A stretch of 40,494 nucleotides of DNA from a virus. Numbering within the stretch: the first letter of the stretch is position 1; each line of letters starts with the position of its first letter. The translations under genes were made by a program, and so were the position numbers. Shown here one piece after another: positions 6,703 through 15,155 of the stretch. The notes beneath the pieces are model-generated. The model worked only from the letters and a program-made list of their open reading frames with translations. It was not told where the DNA came from and did not search any database. The stretch covers positions 1-40,494 of IMG/VR virus record IMGVR_UViG_3300006750_000020; one strand, given 5' to 3'.

Positions 6703-9099
6703 ATGGCGCGAGGTGGCACAACCGGCGGTAATTCTAACCGCAGCACTCAATCATCGCTACAACGTGGCGGCGGGCACGCCCGACGCGACGGTTCTAAGCA
6801 CTCGACCGGGCGCAAAAAGAATCAGCAAATGTCTGATGAGCAGGTGGTCGGGTTCCTTGGCAATAAAATACGCCGGGCGATGAACAGCGAAGATGGTGAT
6901 CTGGCAAAAGTCCGGCAGGAGAATTTTAACTACTACATGGGCGACGAGTACGGTGGCGAACGCGAGGGGTACTCCAAGTTTGTTACACGTGAAACACTTG
7001 AAACTGTCGAGTGGGTGCTGCCGTCCGTTTTGAAAGTTTTTCTATCAGGCGACCGGATCGTATCGTTTGACGCTGTTAACGCCGAAGATGAACACGCAGC
7101 CCGACAGGAAACGGATCTGGCGAACTACTTTGTAATGCGCGCCAACAACGGCGGGCAAGGCGGATTCTTACCGCTGCATCACTGGATGAAAGATTGCCTG
7201 ATGTACCCGAACGGGTATGTCAAAGTTTACATGGAAGAACGCAAGCACACGGACGTCGGCGTTGTGAAAGGCGTTAACGCCATGGGCGTGCAGATGCTCG
7301 AAAATGACCCGGAAGTGGAAATACTTGAACAGCGCACCCGGCCAAGTCAGCTAGAGGCTGAGGGTAACGTAGTCGATATCGAAGTGTACGATCTGCGCAT
7401 ACGCACCACTAAAGACATTATGGAGCTGCGTATCGTACCGGTGCCTCCCGAAGAAGCATTGGTGGATAACGATTGCACGTCACTGAATTTAGACGAAGCA
7501 GATTTTGTATGTCACCGGGTCAGAAAAACGTATACGCAGTTAGTGCTCGAAGGGCACCCCCCCGAAGAACTGGATCAGGTCGGCAGCGCTGAAACTCCCC
7601 TGTGGAATGATGAGCGGGTTAACCGGTTGTTTTATGAAGATGAAGATCCGGACGCCGAAGGCGATGACGACGCCAGTATGCGCCAGTTTTGGGTACATGA
7701 ATGTTACGCATGGTTTGACTACGACGGCGACGGCGTAGCAGAGCACCGCATGGTGACTATGATCGGCGACCGGGTGTTCTCTAACGAAGAAACTAACTAT
7801 CAACCGCTGATCGCAATGTCCGCAATCCTGATGCCGCATAAGCACAACGGCATGAGCTACATAGATATTATGAAGGATCTGCAATTGCTACAGTCGATTC
7901 TGACGCGGCAGATGCTTGATAATATCTACAAACTCAACGTGCGGAAAAAGTTTATCAGCGAGGACTCGCTAACAGAAGATGGCTCTACCATGGAGGCCAT
8001 GCTTAATACTCAAGCCGAATTCATACCGGTGCGAGGCATGGCGGCTAACGCGGTTATGCCCGATCAAGTGCCGAGTATGGTTGGCGAGATCCTGCCAGTG
8101 CTGCAGTTCTTTAACGAACAGCAGATGCAGCGAACCGGCGTATCTCCCGAGGCAACCGTTAGCGGCAATGACTTGCAAGAAGTGCGTCAAGACGTGATGG
8201 CGAACGCCCTCGACCGGGCCAGTCAGCGTATTGAAATGTTGGTGCGCATATTCTCCGAAACAGGCTACCGACAGTTAATGCTAAAAACGCACCAACTGTT
8301 ACGTTCTCACTGGGATATCGAAAAATCGGTCAAGCTGCGCGGCGATTGGGTGGAAGTGGATCCGCAAGGGTGGCGTGATCGAACCGCTATGAGTATCAAC
8401 GTCGGCCTCGGTTACAACACTAAGCAGACACAACTCGGGCTGTTAACATCATTGCTCGAAATACAAAAAGAAGCGTCGGGAGTGGGCATGGCCGACGGGA
8501 GGCACATTTACCACACGGCTGAGAAATTGGTAGCCGCTGCCGGTTTAGGCGATCCGAGCCAGTATTTCATCGATCCTGATTCTCCTGACTTCCGACCGCC
8601 TGAACCCCCGCCGCCAGATCCAAATATGATTATGGCGCAGGCACAGGCGCAGGCACTCGGGCAGGAGCAGGCGCGCAAAGGTCAGGAAATGCACATCAAC
8701 GCGCAGCATGACGCGCAGAAATTACAGGCCGATCAAGCTGGCAAGCAAATCGATAATCAGCTCAAGCGAACCGATCAGCAAATTAAACTACGCGAACTGG
8801 CGCTGAAAGAGAAAGAAATGATCGCTAACGGCCAGCTCAAAGATGGCGAGATCGCCGAACTGGCTGCGAAGATATCCAATATCGAAGCTGACACGTTGCT
8901 AAAACACGCCAACGCTGATAAGACTATGGCCGAAGCTACTGTGACGGCCATCGAAGGCGGCGAAACGTACAATAAGGCGCTTGAGATCGTAAGTGAGAGC
9001 GGCGAAACTGCCGACGGCGGCGGTGGCCCAACGGCAGAATTTGACAGTGAGGATAGCGACAATGGGCGACGGATTGAAGAAACTGACCCCCCCGAGTAA
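6703..9099 (+). CDS. Portal protein, P22-like
   Basis: 798 aa, in the size range of P22-type portals. After a low-complexity Gly/Ser/Arg N-terminus (1-40), the body starts with an aromatic, Gly-rich helix-loop (NFNYYMGDEYGGEREGYSKF) and ETVEWVLPSVLKVFLSGD, which is typical of this family. The region around 480-510 (NEQQMQRTGVSPEATVSGND) matches the wing/stem of related portals. The C-terminal 150 residues follow a proline stretch (PPEPPPPDP) and form a long Gln/Lys/Glu helix likely to build a barrel inside the head. It forms the dodecameric ring through which DNA enters and leaves. Confidence 0.9.
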   Translation: MARGGTTGGNSNRSTQSSLQRGGGHARRDGSKHSTGRKKNQQMSDEQVVGFLGNKIRRAMNSEDGDLAKVRQENFNYYMGDEYGGEREGYSKFVTRETLETVEWVLPSVLKVFLSGDRIVSFDAVNAEDEHAARQETDLANYFVMRANNGGQGGFLPLHHWMKDCLMYPNGYVKVYMEERKHTDVGVVKGVNAMGVQMLENDPEVEILEQRTRPSQLEAEGNVVDIEVYDLRIRTTKDIMELRIVPVPPEEALVDNDCTSLNLDEADFVCHRVRKTYTQLVLEGHPPEELDQVGSAETPLWNDERVNRLFYEDEDPDAEGDDDASMRQFWVHECYAWFDYDGDGVAEHRMVTMIGDRVFSNEETNYQPLIAMSAILMPHKHNGMSYIDIMKDLQLLQSILTRQMLDNIYKLNVRKKFISEDSLTEDGSTMEAMLNTQAEFIPVRGMAANAVMPDQVPSMVGEILPVLQFFNEQQMQRTGVSPEATVSGNDLQEVRQDVMANALDRASQRIEMLVRIFSETGYRQLMLKTHQLLRSHWDIEKSVKLRGDWVEVDPQGWRDRTAMSINVGLGYNTKQTQLGLLTSLLEIQKEASGVGMADGRHIYHTAEKLVAAAGLGDPSQYFIDPDSPDFRPPEPPPPDPNMIMAQAQAQALGQEQARKGQEMHINAQHDAQKLQADQAGKQIDNQLKRTDQQIKLRELALKEKEMIANGQLKDGEIAELAAKISNIEADTLLKHANADKTMAEATVTAIEGGETYNKALEIVSESGETADGGGGPTAEFDSEDSDNGRRIEETDPPE

Positions 9100-9472
9100 G
9101 CCGGAACCGGCACAGGTCGGGACTACCATCCAGATGAACCCGCCGACCGTTAAGGTTGGCGCTCCGCAGGTGACGGTGAAAGTGCCGGAGATTAAGATCC
9201 CGGCGATTAACATGGGTGCTCCCGATATGACGGCGATTGCCGGTAGTATTAGGGAGCTTGCCAGTGTGGTCGGCGCGCTGATGACTCAAAATAGCGACTT
9301 GATATCCGCCGTAAACGATCAAAACGCGCGGATCGAAAAACTCGTAAACCGTGAAATTACGGCGCCGCACGTAACTATGCCCAAGCGCCCCGGCGGATAT
9401 GACGTGGAGTTGGTGAAGGATGCCGACGGCGATACCGTCGGGATGCGTATCGACGCGATAGCAACCCACTAG
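9062..9472 (+). CDS. Small virion-cluster protein with beta repeats and coiled coil
   Basis: 136 aa. I use ATG 9062 (GAGGA 8 nt upstream) rather than the earlier in-frame start at 8993, which lies deep inside the portal gene. It overlaps the portal by 38 nt. Residues 15-60 are short Val/Ile/Pro-rich strand repeats (VKVGAPQVTVKVPEIKIPAI). About 65-100 is a coiled coil (ELASVVGALMTQNSDLISAV, NARIEKLV). The C-terminus (GGYDVELVKDADGDTVGMRI) is a beta-hairpin-like tail. Not recognised; a head-associated or portal-assembly role is inferred from position. Confidence 0.65.
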   Translation: MGDGLKKLTPPSKPEPAQVGTTIQMNPPTVKVGAPQVTVKVPEIKIPAINMGAPDMTAIAGSIRELASVVGALMTQNSDLISAVNDQNARIEKLVNREITAPHVTMPKRPGGYDVELVKDADGDTVGMRIDAIATH

Positions 9473-9523
9473 CCGTGGTGACTCTAATAGGGTAATCTTC
9501 TAGCAATTTAGAGGCGTATAAAA

Positions 9524-9838
9524 TTGAGTGGAGCGGATACAAAAAACTCTCACGTGCGAGGTAAATCCCGAAGGGAAGCGACCACTGTGCTTGCGGACGC
9601 CGAGCGTCTAGTTAACGATCCGGCGTTTCAGCGCGGTTTTGACACTGTACGTGACGGACTGATCCGAATGCTGGAAGATACTAAGCATGATGGGCAGCCT
9701 GAAACAGATGCCGTAGAGCGTGAAGTTTGTAGGTCACTCCGCACGTTAAAAAGTTTACGCAGGTCTATAAGCATGGCCTCACAGAATCAAACCCTGAAAC
9801 TCGCCACCGCTAACACCGAAGCGGACGCCTTAGAATAG
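9524..9838 (+). CDS. Hypothetical helical protein (104 aa)
   Basis: Starts with TTG at 9524, preceded by AGAGG at suitable spacing. The sequence TTTAGAGG before it is the same as before the fibre gene at 610. The protein is basic at the N-terminus, then amphipathic helices (FDTVRDGLIRMLEDTKHDG, EVCRSLRTLKSLRRSI). Its place between portal and scaffold suggests a head-assembly factor. No family is recognised. Confidence 0.6.
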   Translation: MSGADTKNSHVRGKSRREATTVLADAERLVNDPAFQRGFDTVRDGLIRMLEDTKHDGQPETDAVEREVCRSLRTLKSLRRSISMASQNQTLKLATANTEADALE

Positions 9839-9848
9839 GTAAAAGAAC

Positions 9849-11087
9849 ATGGATAACGACTCACCACCTGTTAACGAAAGCCCGTCCACACCTACAAGCG
9901 GCCCGCAGGGGTCAGATCTAAGGTCGGTTGCCGGGCAGATCGAGGGTTTACTCGACGGTGACGGGCAGTTTAATCCTAGACCGGATGCGCCTAGCAGGGC
10001 GCATCCGGATTATGATGAAAGTTCCGACGGGCGCGCAGCCGCGCCGGAAGCGGAACGTGACGAAAGAGGGCGTTTTAAAGCTGCAACGCCCGAAGGTGAG
10101 GATGAAAATCCCGCCGTCGAAGATGATACCGTCGAAGGTGGCGACTTATCAGCAGCAAGCGATGATCCAAACGAGGACACTGGCGAACCCGGTGACACCG
10201 ACGAGGGTTTAGCGACATCGGCAGATGACGCCGCAACTAACGACGAAGAAACCGCGAACCTTGAAACGCTTGAACAATTAGCGGCTGGCCTTGATATCCC
10301 TATACAGGATTTAAAGGACTCAATCAGCCATACGTTTAAAGCGGCAGATCAAGAAGTAACGGTCACACTTTCAGAATTGGAAGCTGGCTACCAGAAAGAT
10401 GCCGATTACCGACGCAGTACCGCGAAACTTGCAGAAGATCGCATAGCCGCAGAAACGGAGATTTCACAACGCAATCAGGCGTTCGAGCAGCACTTTGCAG
10501 CGGTTCAGCAAAATCTGAACTTTGCAGAGCAAATGATCGGCGCTGAGTTGAATGATCCCCGTTTCGCCCAACTACGTGAGAGCGACCCCGCAGAATGGAC
10601 AGCTCGGCGCGAAGAAGTAGGGCAGCGACTAGGTGCACTCCGGCAAAATCGTGAAAGGGTGGCAGCAGAACTTAGTCATTACCAGATAGGGCAGCTTACT
10701 CAGTTAAAGGAAAGGGAAACACACGCGCTGCAGACAGCGGTACCGGATTTCAGTAACGAAAAACGGGATACAGCAAGAAGCACGCTTGCGAATCTAGGCT
10801 ATACGGAAAATGAAGTCGGGCAAATGTTCGATCACCGAGTTGTTGTAGCTGTTCTCGAATTGGCGGAACTCCGAAAGGAAAACGCTGAATTGAAAGCATT
10901 ACAGGAGTCGGCGACCGAAACAGTTAAGCGTGTCAAAAAAGACGTGCCGAAGCTGACTAAGCCCGGTAAACAACGTAGAAGCGGGGCGCGCGTGAAACAG
11001 GATAATTTAACTAAGTTACGACAAAGAGCGGCGAAGTCCGGAAAGATTGAAGATGCGGCTGCGGTAATCGAAGCACAAATGAACTAA
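9849..11087 (+). CDS. Scaffolding protein
   Basis: 412 aa, directly before the capsid gene. The N-terminal 150 residues are very acidic and disordered (Asp/Glu/Gly/Pro-rich). The middle is long helical coiled coil (KLAEDRIAAETEISQRNQAF and onward, then ALRQNRERVAAELSHYQIGQ). The C-terminus is strongly basic (VKKDVPKLTKPGKQRRSGAR), as expected of a capsid-binding tail. Scaffolds line the inside of the procapsid and leave before or during packaging. Order, composition and helical content all fit; sequence identity alone would not identify it. Confidence 0.82.
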   Translation: MDNDSPPVNESPSTPTSGPQGSDLRSVAGQIEGLLDGDGQFNPRPDAPSRAHPDYDESSDGRAAAPEAERDERGRFKAATPEGEDENPAVEDDTVEGGDLSAASDDPNEDTGEPGDTDEGLATSADDAATNDEETANLETLEQLAAGLDIPIQDLKDSISHTFKAADQEVTVTLSELEAGYQKDADYRRSTAKLAEDRIAAETEISQRNQAFEQHFAAVQQNLNFAEQMIGAELNDPRFAQLRESDPAEWTARREEVGQRLGALRQNRERVAAELSHYQIGQLTQLKERETHALQTAVPDFSNEKRDTARSTLANLGYTENEVGQMFDHRVVVAVLELAELRKENAELKALQESATETVKRVKKDVPKLTKPGKQRRSGARVKQDNLTKLRQRAAKSGKIEDAAAVIEAQMN

Positions 11088-11100
11088 AGGTAGCAAAACA

Positions 11101-12123
11101 ATGAGCACAGCAAACTTTGACCGTTATGATTTAGCCACTTCCGGCGACAACGTGCGGGAAGATCTGACCGATGTTATTTATAACATCAGTCCGACCGAAG
11201 TTCCCTTTCAGGCGAACGTAGGTCGAGGGTCATCCAAATCGACGTTGCACGAATGGCAGATCGATGAGCTGGCAGCGGTGGATACGTCCAACGCCGCCAT
11301 TGATGGTGCCGATTTTGGCACAGATGGAAGTGACGAATCGCAGCGCATCGGAAACTATATGCAGATATCCATCAAGTATCTGGCCGTTTCTCGACGTGCG
11401 AATATTGTCAACAAGGCAGGCCGAAAATCCGAGTTAGCGTATCAAATCGCTAAAAAGGGTAAAGAGCTTCGACGGGATGTGGAAGCGATTGCCACACTTA
11501 GCGGTACAGGTAGTCATGGCGTTGTCGGCAGTAGCTCGGTCGCCATGGAAACCGCCGCGTTAGGTGCTTGGGTCGCAACCAACACTAACCGGGGGGCTAC
11601 AGGCACCGATCCGGCGTTGTCCAACACTACCTACGGGTATCCGGACACGTCAGCAGGTGACGGTACAGCGCGCGCACTATCGGAAGCTACACTGTTAGGA
11701 ATCATTAAAGATTGTTACGTAGCTGGCGGTAATCCAAACATGATAATGGTAGGGCCGACGGTAAAACAACGGTTCTCAACTTATATGTATGGTTCCAGCG
11801 CTCGTATAGCGACGCAGTATCAGGATCAAGGTAAGAACCCTCGCGGGGGCGTTACCGTGGTCGGTGCTGTTGACACATACGTATCCGACTTTTCCGTACT
11901 GGACGTGGTGCCAAACCGCTTCCAGAGGGAACGCGACGTGTGGGTTCTCGATACTGAGTATTGGGAAATCTCATACCTTGACGGGTACAAAACGGAAACT
12001 ATCGCGAAAATCGGTGATGCAGAACGCCGGCACATTCTCGTAGATTGGGGCATATGCTCTAAGAACGAAGCTGCCAGCGGTACGGTTGCAGATATCGACG
12101 AAACAACTGCGATGGTTGCATAA
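11101..12123 (+). CDS. Major capsid protein, SU10-like (DUF5309 type)
   Basis: 340 aa. The start DLATSGDNVREDLTDVIYNI, then SPTEVPFQANVGRG, and the mid-protein hallmark AYQIAKKGKELRRDVEAIAT match the SU10/DUF5309 group of HK97-fold capsid proteins. C-terminal beta-rich parts (VDTYVSDFSVLDVVPNRF, VWVLDTEYWEISYLDG) also fit. It starts at ATG 11101 after AAAGGTAGC. A strong hairpin follows the gene, which may help set its expression above that of downstream genes. Confidence 0.9.
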   Translation: MSTANFDRYDLATSGDNVREDLTDVIYNISPTEVPFQANVGRGSSKSTLHEWQIDELAAVDTSNAAIDGADFGTDGSDESQRIGNYMQISIKYLAVSRRANIVNKAGRKSELAYQIAKKGKELRRDVEAIATLSGTGSHGVVGSSSVAMETAALGAWVATNTNRGATGTDPALSNTTYGYPDTSAGDGTARALSEATLLGIIKDCYVAGGNPNMIMVGPTVKQRFSTYMYGSSARIATQYQDQGKNPRGGVTVVGAVDTYVSDFSVLDVVPNRFQRERDVWVLDTEYWEISYLDGYKTETIAKIGDAERRHILVDWGICSKNEAASGTVADIDETTAMVA

Positions 12124-12142
12124 GCAATCCCTAAACAGGGGC

Positions 12143-12174
12143 AATACCCCCCGGCATTTTGCCGGGGGAGTATT
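12143..12174 (+). terminator. Hairpin after the capsid gene
   Basis: AATAC(C)CCCCCGGC and GCCGGGGGAGTATT pair around an ATTTT loop, giving a long, stable stem 20 nt after the capsid stop. There is no clean U-run, so it is more likely a partial terminator or an mRNA 3'-end stabiliser than a full stop. The next gene begins at 12196. Confidence 0.6.
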
Positions 12175-12195
12175 CAATCCTACAGGAGCAGTAAA

Positions 12196-12711
12196 ATGCC
12201 GCGCATAAAAATTAAACAGTTGGGAAATAAGGTCGCTACAAAGGCCATCCACTTCGGCGGAGCGCCTGAACGGCGTCGGCTGGAAGTGGGTGAAGTTGTC
12301 GAGGTTCCGGAAGATGAATCATTGTCGGACGGGCGTAACCTGCTTGAAGCGTTTAATGCAACGGGGGTGATTGAAGTGACCCTCGACGCCGTGACGCGAC
12401 CGCTGGATTACGCGCACCCTCGCGAAGCGAAACTATGTGCCCCTACGTTTAAACCGCGTGGCCCCGATGAAGAACGCGAACGTGACGCCGCTATGGCGGC
12501 CGTTGCGGCGCGTATGGCTAACGATTCAGACGTGCCCGAGGGATTGGGATCGCCCACCGAAGATGAAATAGCGGCCACTTCGTCAGCACCGGTTAACGGT
12601 GGGCCGGATCCTGTAGATACCAAGGATCCCCCTCCCGCTACTAATCGACGTGCTGCACGCAGAGCGGCCGCTGCGGCGGGTAACAGTGGGCAAGAAAATA
12701 TCATTAGGTAA
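12196..12711 (+). CDS. Head-cluster protein, hypothetical (171 aa)
   Basis: Follows the capsid gene with AGGAG before ATG 12196. The N-terminal 60 residues look like a small beta domain (RIKIKQLGNKVATKAIHFGG, EVGEVVEVPEDESL). The C-terminal half is disordered and Ala/Pro/Arg-rich (TNRRAARRAAAAAGN). This two-part layout resembles head-decoration or head-completion proteins found next to capsid genes. Its 3' end overlaps the next gene. Confidence 0.7.
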   Translation: MPRIKIKQLGNKVATKAIHFGGAPERRRLEVGEVVEVPEDESLSDGRNLLEAFNATGVIEVTLDAVTRPLDYAHPREAKLCAPTFKPRGPDEERERDAAMAAVAARMANDSDVPEGLGSPTEDEIAATSSAPVNGGPDPVDTKDPPPATNRRAARRAAAAAGNSGQENIIR

Positions 12712-13030
12712 TTCTCCGACCGGAGTGCAGCATTACGTTGATGTAGACGACGATGCTATGCACACCGTCGAATTCACTCCTACCAGCGTTGAGAGTGAGA
12801 TCCTAGATTCATGTGCGGAACTGCGCAGCCTGCACCAAAATAAAGGAGGCGGTTTCCGCCTTGCTGCGCGTACACCTATCAACACTCACATGATGTGGTT
12901 GAAAGAGTGGCAGGAGAATTTCTCCGATAAGTACACATGGATGCAGTTCAAGGTGATGAAATTGAACAGCGCCGACAACAAGAATTTACGCACCGGGCGT
13001 AAGGTTGGCGGGGGTGCCATGCGACTGTGA
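12686..13030 (+). CDS. Hypothetical head/neck protein (114 aa)
   Basis: The reading frame opens at 12650 (GTG), but I prefer GTG 12686, which gives MGKKISLGNSPTGVQHYVDV and a shorter overlap (26 nt) with the gene before. Neither start has a strong ribosome site. The protein has an acidic beta-like N-terminus and a Trp-rich helical part (MMWLKEWQENFSDKYTWMQF). Its stop overlaps the next start (GTGA), so they are coupled. Position suggests a neck or capsid accessory protein; no family is recognised. Confidence 0.65.
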   Translation: MGKKISLGNSPTGVQHYVDVDDDAMHTVEFTPTSVESEILDSCAELRSLHQNKGGGFRLAARTPINTHMMWLKEWQENFSDKYTWMQFKVMKLNSADNKNLRTGRKVGGGAMRL

Positions 13031-13683
13031 CTACCTTATCGCAGCTTAAAACGAGTGTGGATAGCTGGATGGCTCGCGACGACGTGGCCGTTACCAACAC
13101 CGAATTTCCGCAGATAATGCTGGTATGTGAATCGCAGCTCGCGCGTAACTTGCGCCTGTCTATACAGGAAACGTCCGTTACCCTATCGTTCGACGGCCGC
13201 GAAGAAGATCTACCGGCGGATTTCCTCGAACTGCGTAACGTGTTCATCGACGACAACGTGCGCCACACTGAATACATGACGCCGCAAGCCCTACGCGAAT
13301 CCGCAGCGTGGAGCAGTGGCCGGGTCGGTCAGTTTTACACGCTGGAAGGTAATCCGACGGTGCCGACTGACGCCCGTACTAAAATGGTGCTCGCTAATGA
13401 AGGCAGCGCGACGGCGCCTACGAGCGTCGAAGTGCTTTACTACGCACGCCTGCCGGCACTCGTTGATGACCCCGACACGAATTGGTTGTTGGTTAATCAC
13501 TACGACGTCTACCTATACGCCGCGCTGCGCGCCGCGTGCGAGTGGATTCAAGAAGATATCCTCGAAGATCGATACGCCGGCAAATTGGCCGCCGCAATCG
13601 AGGAAATGTCTAAGTATGAAAACCGTAAACGCTACGGCGCGGTGCCTAAGCAGAGTTACGCTGACCCGCGAGGTGTTGTATGA
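13027..13683 (+). CDS. Phage adaptor / head-tail connector protein
   Basis: 218 aa. The N-terminal helices (DVAVTNTEFPQIMLVCESQL, ARNLRLSIQETSV), the motif LPADFLELRNVFID, and the late helical segment (NWLLVNHYDVYLYAALRAAC, ILEDRYAGKLAAAIEEMS) are the usual layout of podoviral adaptor proteins that bind under the portal as a ring. It starts with GTG 13027, overlapping the previous TGA. It ends with a 4-nt overlap (ATGA) with the next gene. Confidence 0.82.
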   Translation: MTTLSQLKTSVDSWMARDDVAVTNTEFPQIMLVCESQLARNLRLSIQETSVTLSFDGREEDLPADFLELRNVFIDDNVRHTEYMTPQALRESAAWSSGRVGQFYTLEGNPTVPTDARTKMVLANEGSATAPTSVEVLYYARLPALVDDPDTNWLLVNHYDVYLYAALRAACEWIQEDILEDRYAGKLAAAIEEMSKYENRKRYGAVPKQSYADPRGVV

Positions 13684-15152
13684 GTACGATACCCGAAATC
13701 GTGCCCTTTGGTGAGTGGATGCCGGATGCGCCTAGCTTTATGAGCGAGGGTGCTATGGAAGCTAAAAACGTGGTGCCGCAGGCTAAGAGTTATCGGTCAC
13801 TAAATTCACTCAACGCGTTTACGAACGCGCTGAGTGATGCGTGCCTAGGTAACTTTTGGGCGCAGGATGAAAATAACGTCGTTTTTAACTTTGCCGGTGA
13901 CACGGATAAGCTGTACGAATTACAAAACACTGACACGTGGACGGACGTTAGCGGCCCGAGTGCGCCATACGCGGCGTCGTCATGGGATTTCACTAAATTC
14001 GGCAACCGCATTATAGCGACGGCCCTCGAAGTGGATCCGCAGTATTGGGATCTAGGGGCCAGCTCGGCGTGGGCCGATTTACCTGCCGCGCCGTCGGCGA
14101 AAGTTTGCGCCACGGTTCGCGATTTTGTGATGTTCGGCGACGTGAGCGGGCAGGGGCCGAACTTTGTGCAATGGTCGGGTTACAACAACTCGGAGCTGTG
14201 GACGCCGAGCTTGGCAACGCAATCGGATTATCAGGAACTATTCGGTCGCGGCGGTCGGGTGCAGCGAGTAGTGCCCGGTGACTACGCCACGATATTTTTA
14301 GAGCACTCAATATTCAGGGCCGACTATGTAGGGCCGCCTGTTATATTCCAGTTCGACGAAGTAGAACGTAATCACGGCACGCCGGCACCGTGGTCGGTTG
14401 TTTGGTCTGGTGGGCTTACGTATTACTACGGGTGGGACGGGTTTTACGCTTTCGACGGCACAGTATCAACACCTATAAGCGCTAACCGGGTGGCTAAATG
14501 GGTCGAGGGTGAAATGGCCTCGGATGCCGTCGATAAAATGCGTGGAGTGGTAGACCGCCAAAACAGATTGATTATATGGGCGTTCCGCACAACGTCGTCC
14601 CTCGACTACAACAACAGGATAGTTATATATAACTGGTCAGCGGATCGATGGAGTTACGCGGAAGTCGATACGCAGGTTTTCAGCGAAGTTGTATCATCCG
14701 GAGTATCCCTCGACGGTTTGGACGTACCGCTGCCTTTAGGCATCGACGTCGAATCTATACCTGTAGATTCTAGTGAATTTGCCGGAGGGGTTTTGTCGAT
14801 ATCGGCGTTCGACGCGGATAATAAAGCCGCGACGTTCAGCGGAGCGCCCTTAACGGCCGTGCTGGATACCGCCGAGATTGCCGGGCCGGATAACAGACGA
14901 CTGTTTACTAACAGCGTGCGCCCCCTTGTGGAAGGTACCGGCGGTACGAATGTAACTATGCAAATAGGTACTCGTAATCAGCTACAAGACAACGTAAGTT
15001 TCTCGGCGGTAAAGTCGTTAAACGGTATTAACGGCGAGGTGTCCGTTAGAGCGGACTCCCGTTATCAGCGTTTTCGCGCGAATATTGGCGGCGGTTTTTC
15101 ACACGCTGACGGTGTTAAACCACAAGCTCGACCGAGCACAGGCAGGAGATAA
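13680..15152 (+). CDS. DNA stabilisation / tail nozzle protein (P22 gp10-like)
   Basis: 490 aa. It opens with PFGEWMPDAPSFMSEGAMEA, a typical start for the packaged-DNA stabilisation family, followed by repeated Trp/Tyr-rich beta strands (FGNRIIATALEVDPQYWDLG, DFVMFGDVSGQGPNFVQWSG, LTYYYGWDGFYAFDG) that fit a beta-propeller. Such proteins form a hexameric nozzle below the adaptor and close the portal. Its place after the adaptor gene, with a 4-nt overlap, agrees. The C-terminal part (from about 330) is a separate beta-rich domain. Confidence 0.78.
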   Translation: MSTIPEIVPFGEWMPDAPSFMSEGAMEAKNVVPQAKSYRSLNSLNAFTNALSDACLGNFWAQDENNVVFNFAGDTDKLYELQNTDTWTDVSGPSAPYAASSWDFTKFGNRIIATALEVDPQYWDLGASSAWADLPAAPSAKVCATVRDFVMFGDVSGQGPNFVQWSGYNNSELWTPSLATQSDYQELFGRGGRVQRVVPGDYATIFLEHSIFRADYVGPPVIFQFDEVERNHGTPAPWSVVWSGGLTYYYGWDGFYAFDGTVSTPISANRVAKWVEGEMASDAVDKMRGVVDRQNRLIIWAFRTTSSLDYNNRIVIYNWSADRWSYAEVDTQVFSEVVSSGVSLDGLDVPLPLGIDVESIPVDSSEFAGGVLSISAFDADNKAATFSGAPLTAVLDTAEIAGPDNRRLFTNSVRPLVEGTGGTNVTMQIGTRNQLQDNVSFSAVKSLNGINGEVSVRADSRYQRFRANIGGGFSHADGVKPQARPSTGRR

Positions 15153-15155
15153 ATT

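Noticed and set aside
8993-9061. N-terminal extension of the protein starting at 9062
   Set aside because: Lies inside the portal gene, with no ribosome site at 8993; GAGGA supports ATG 9062.
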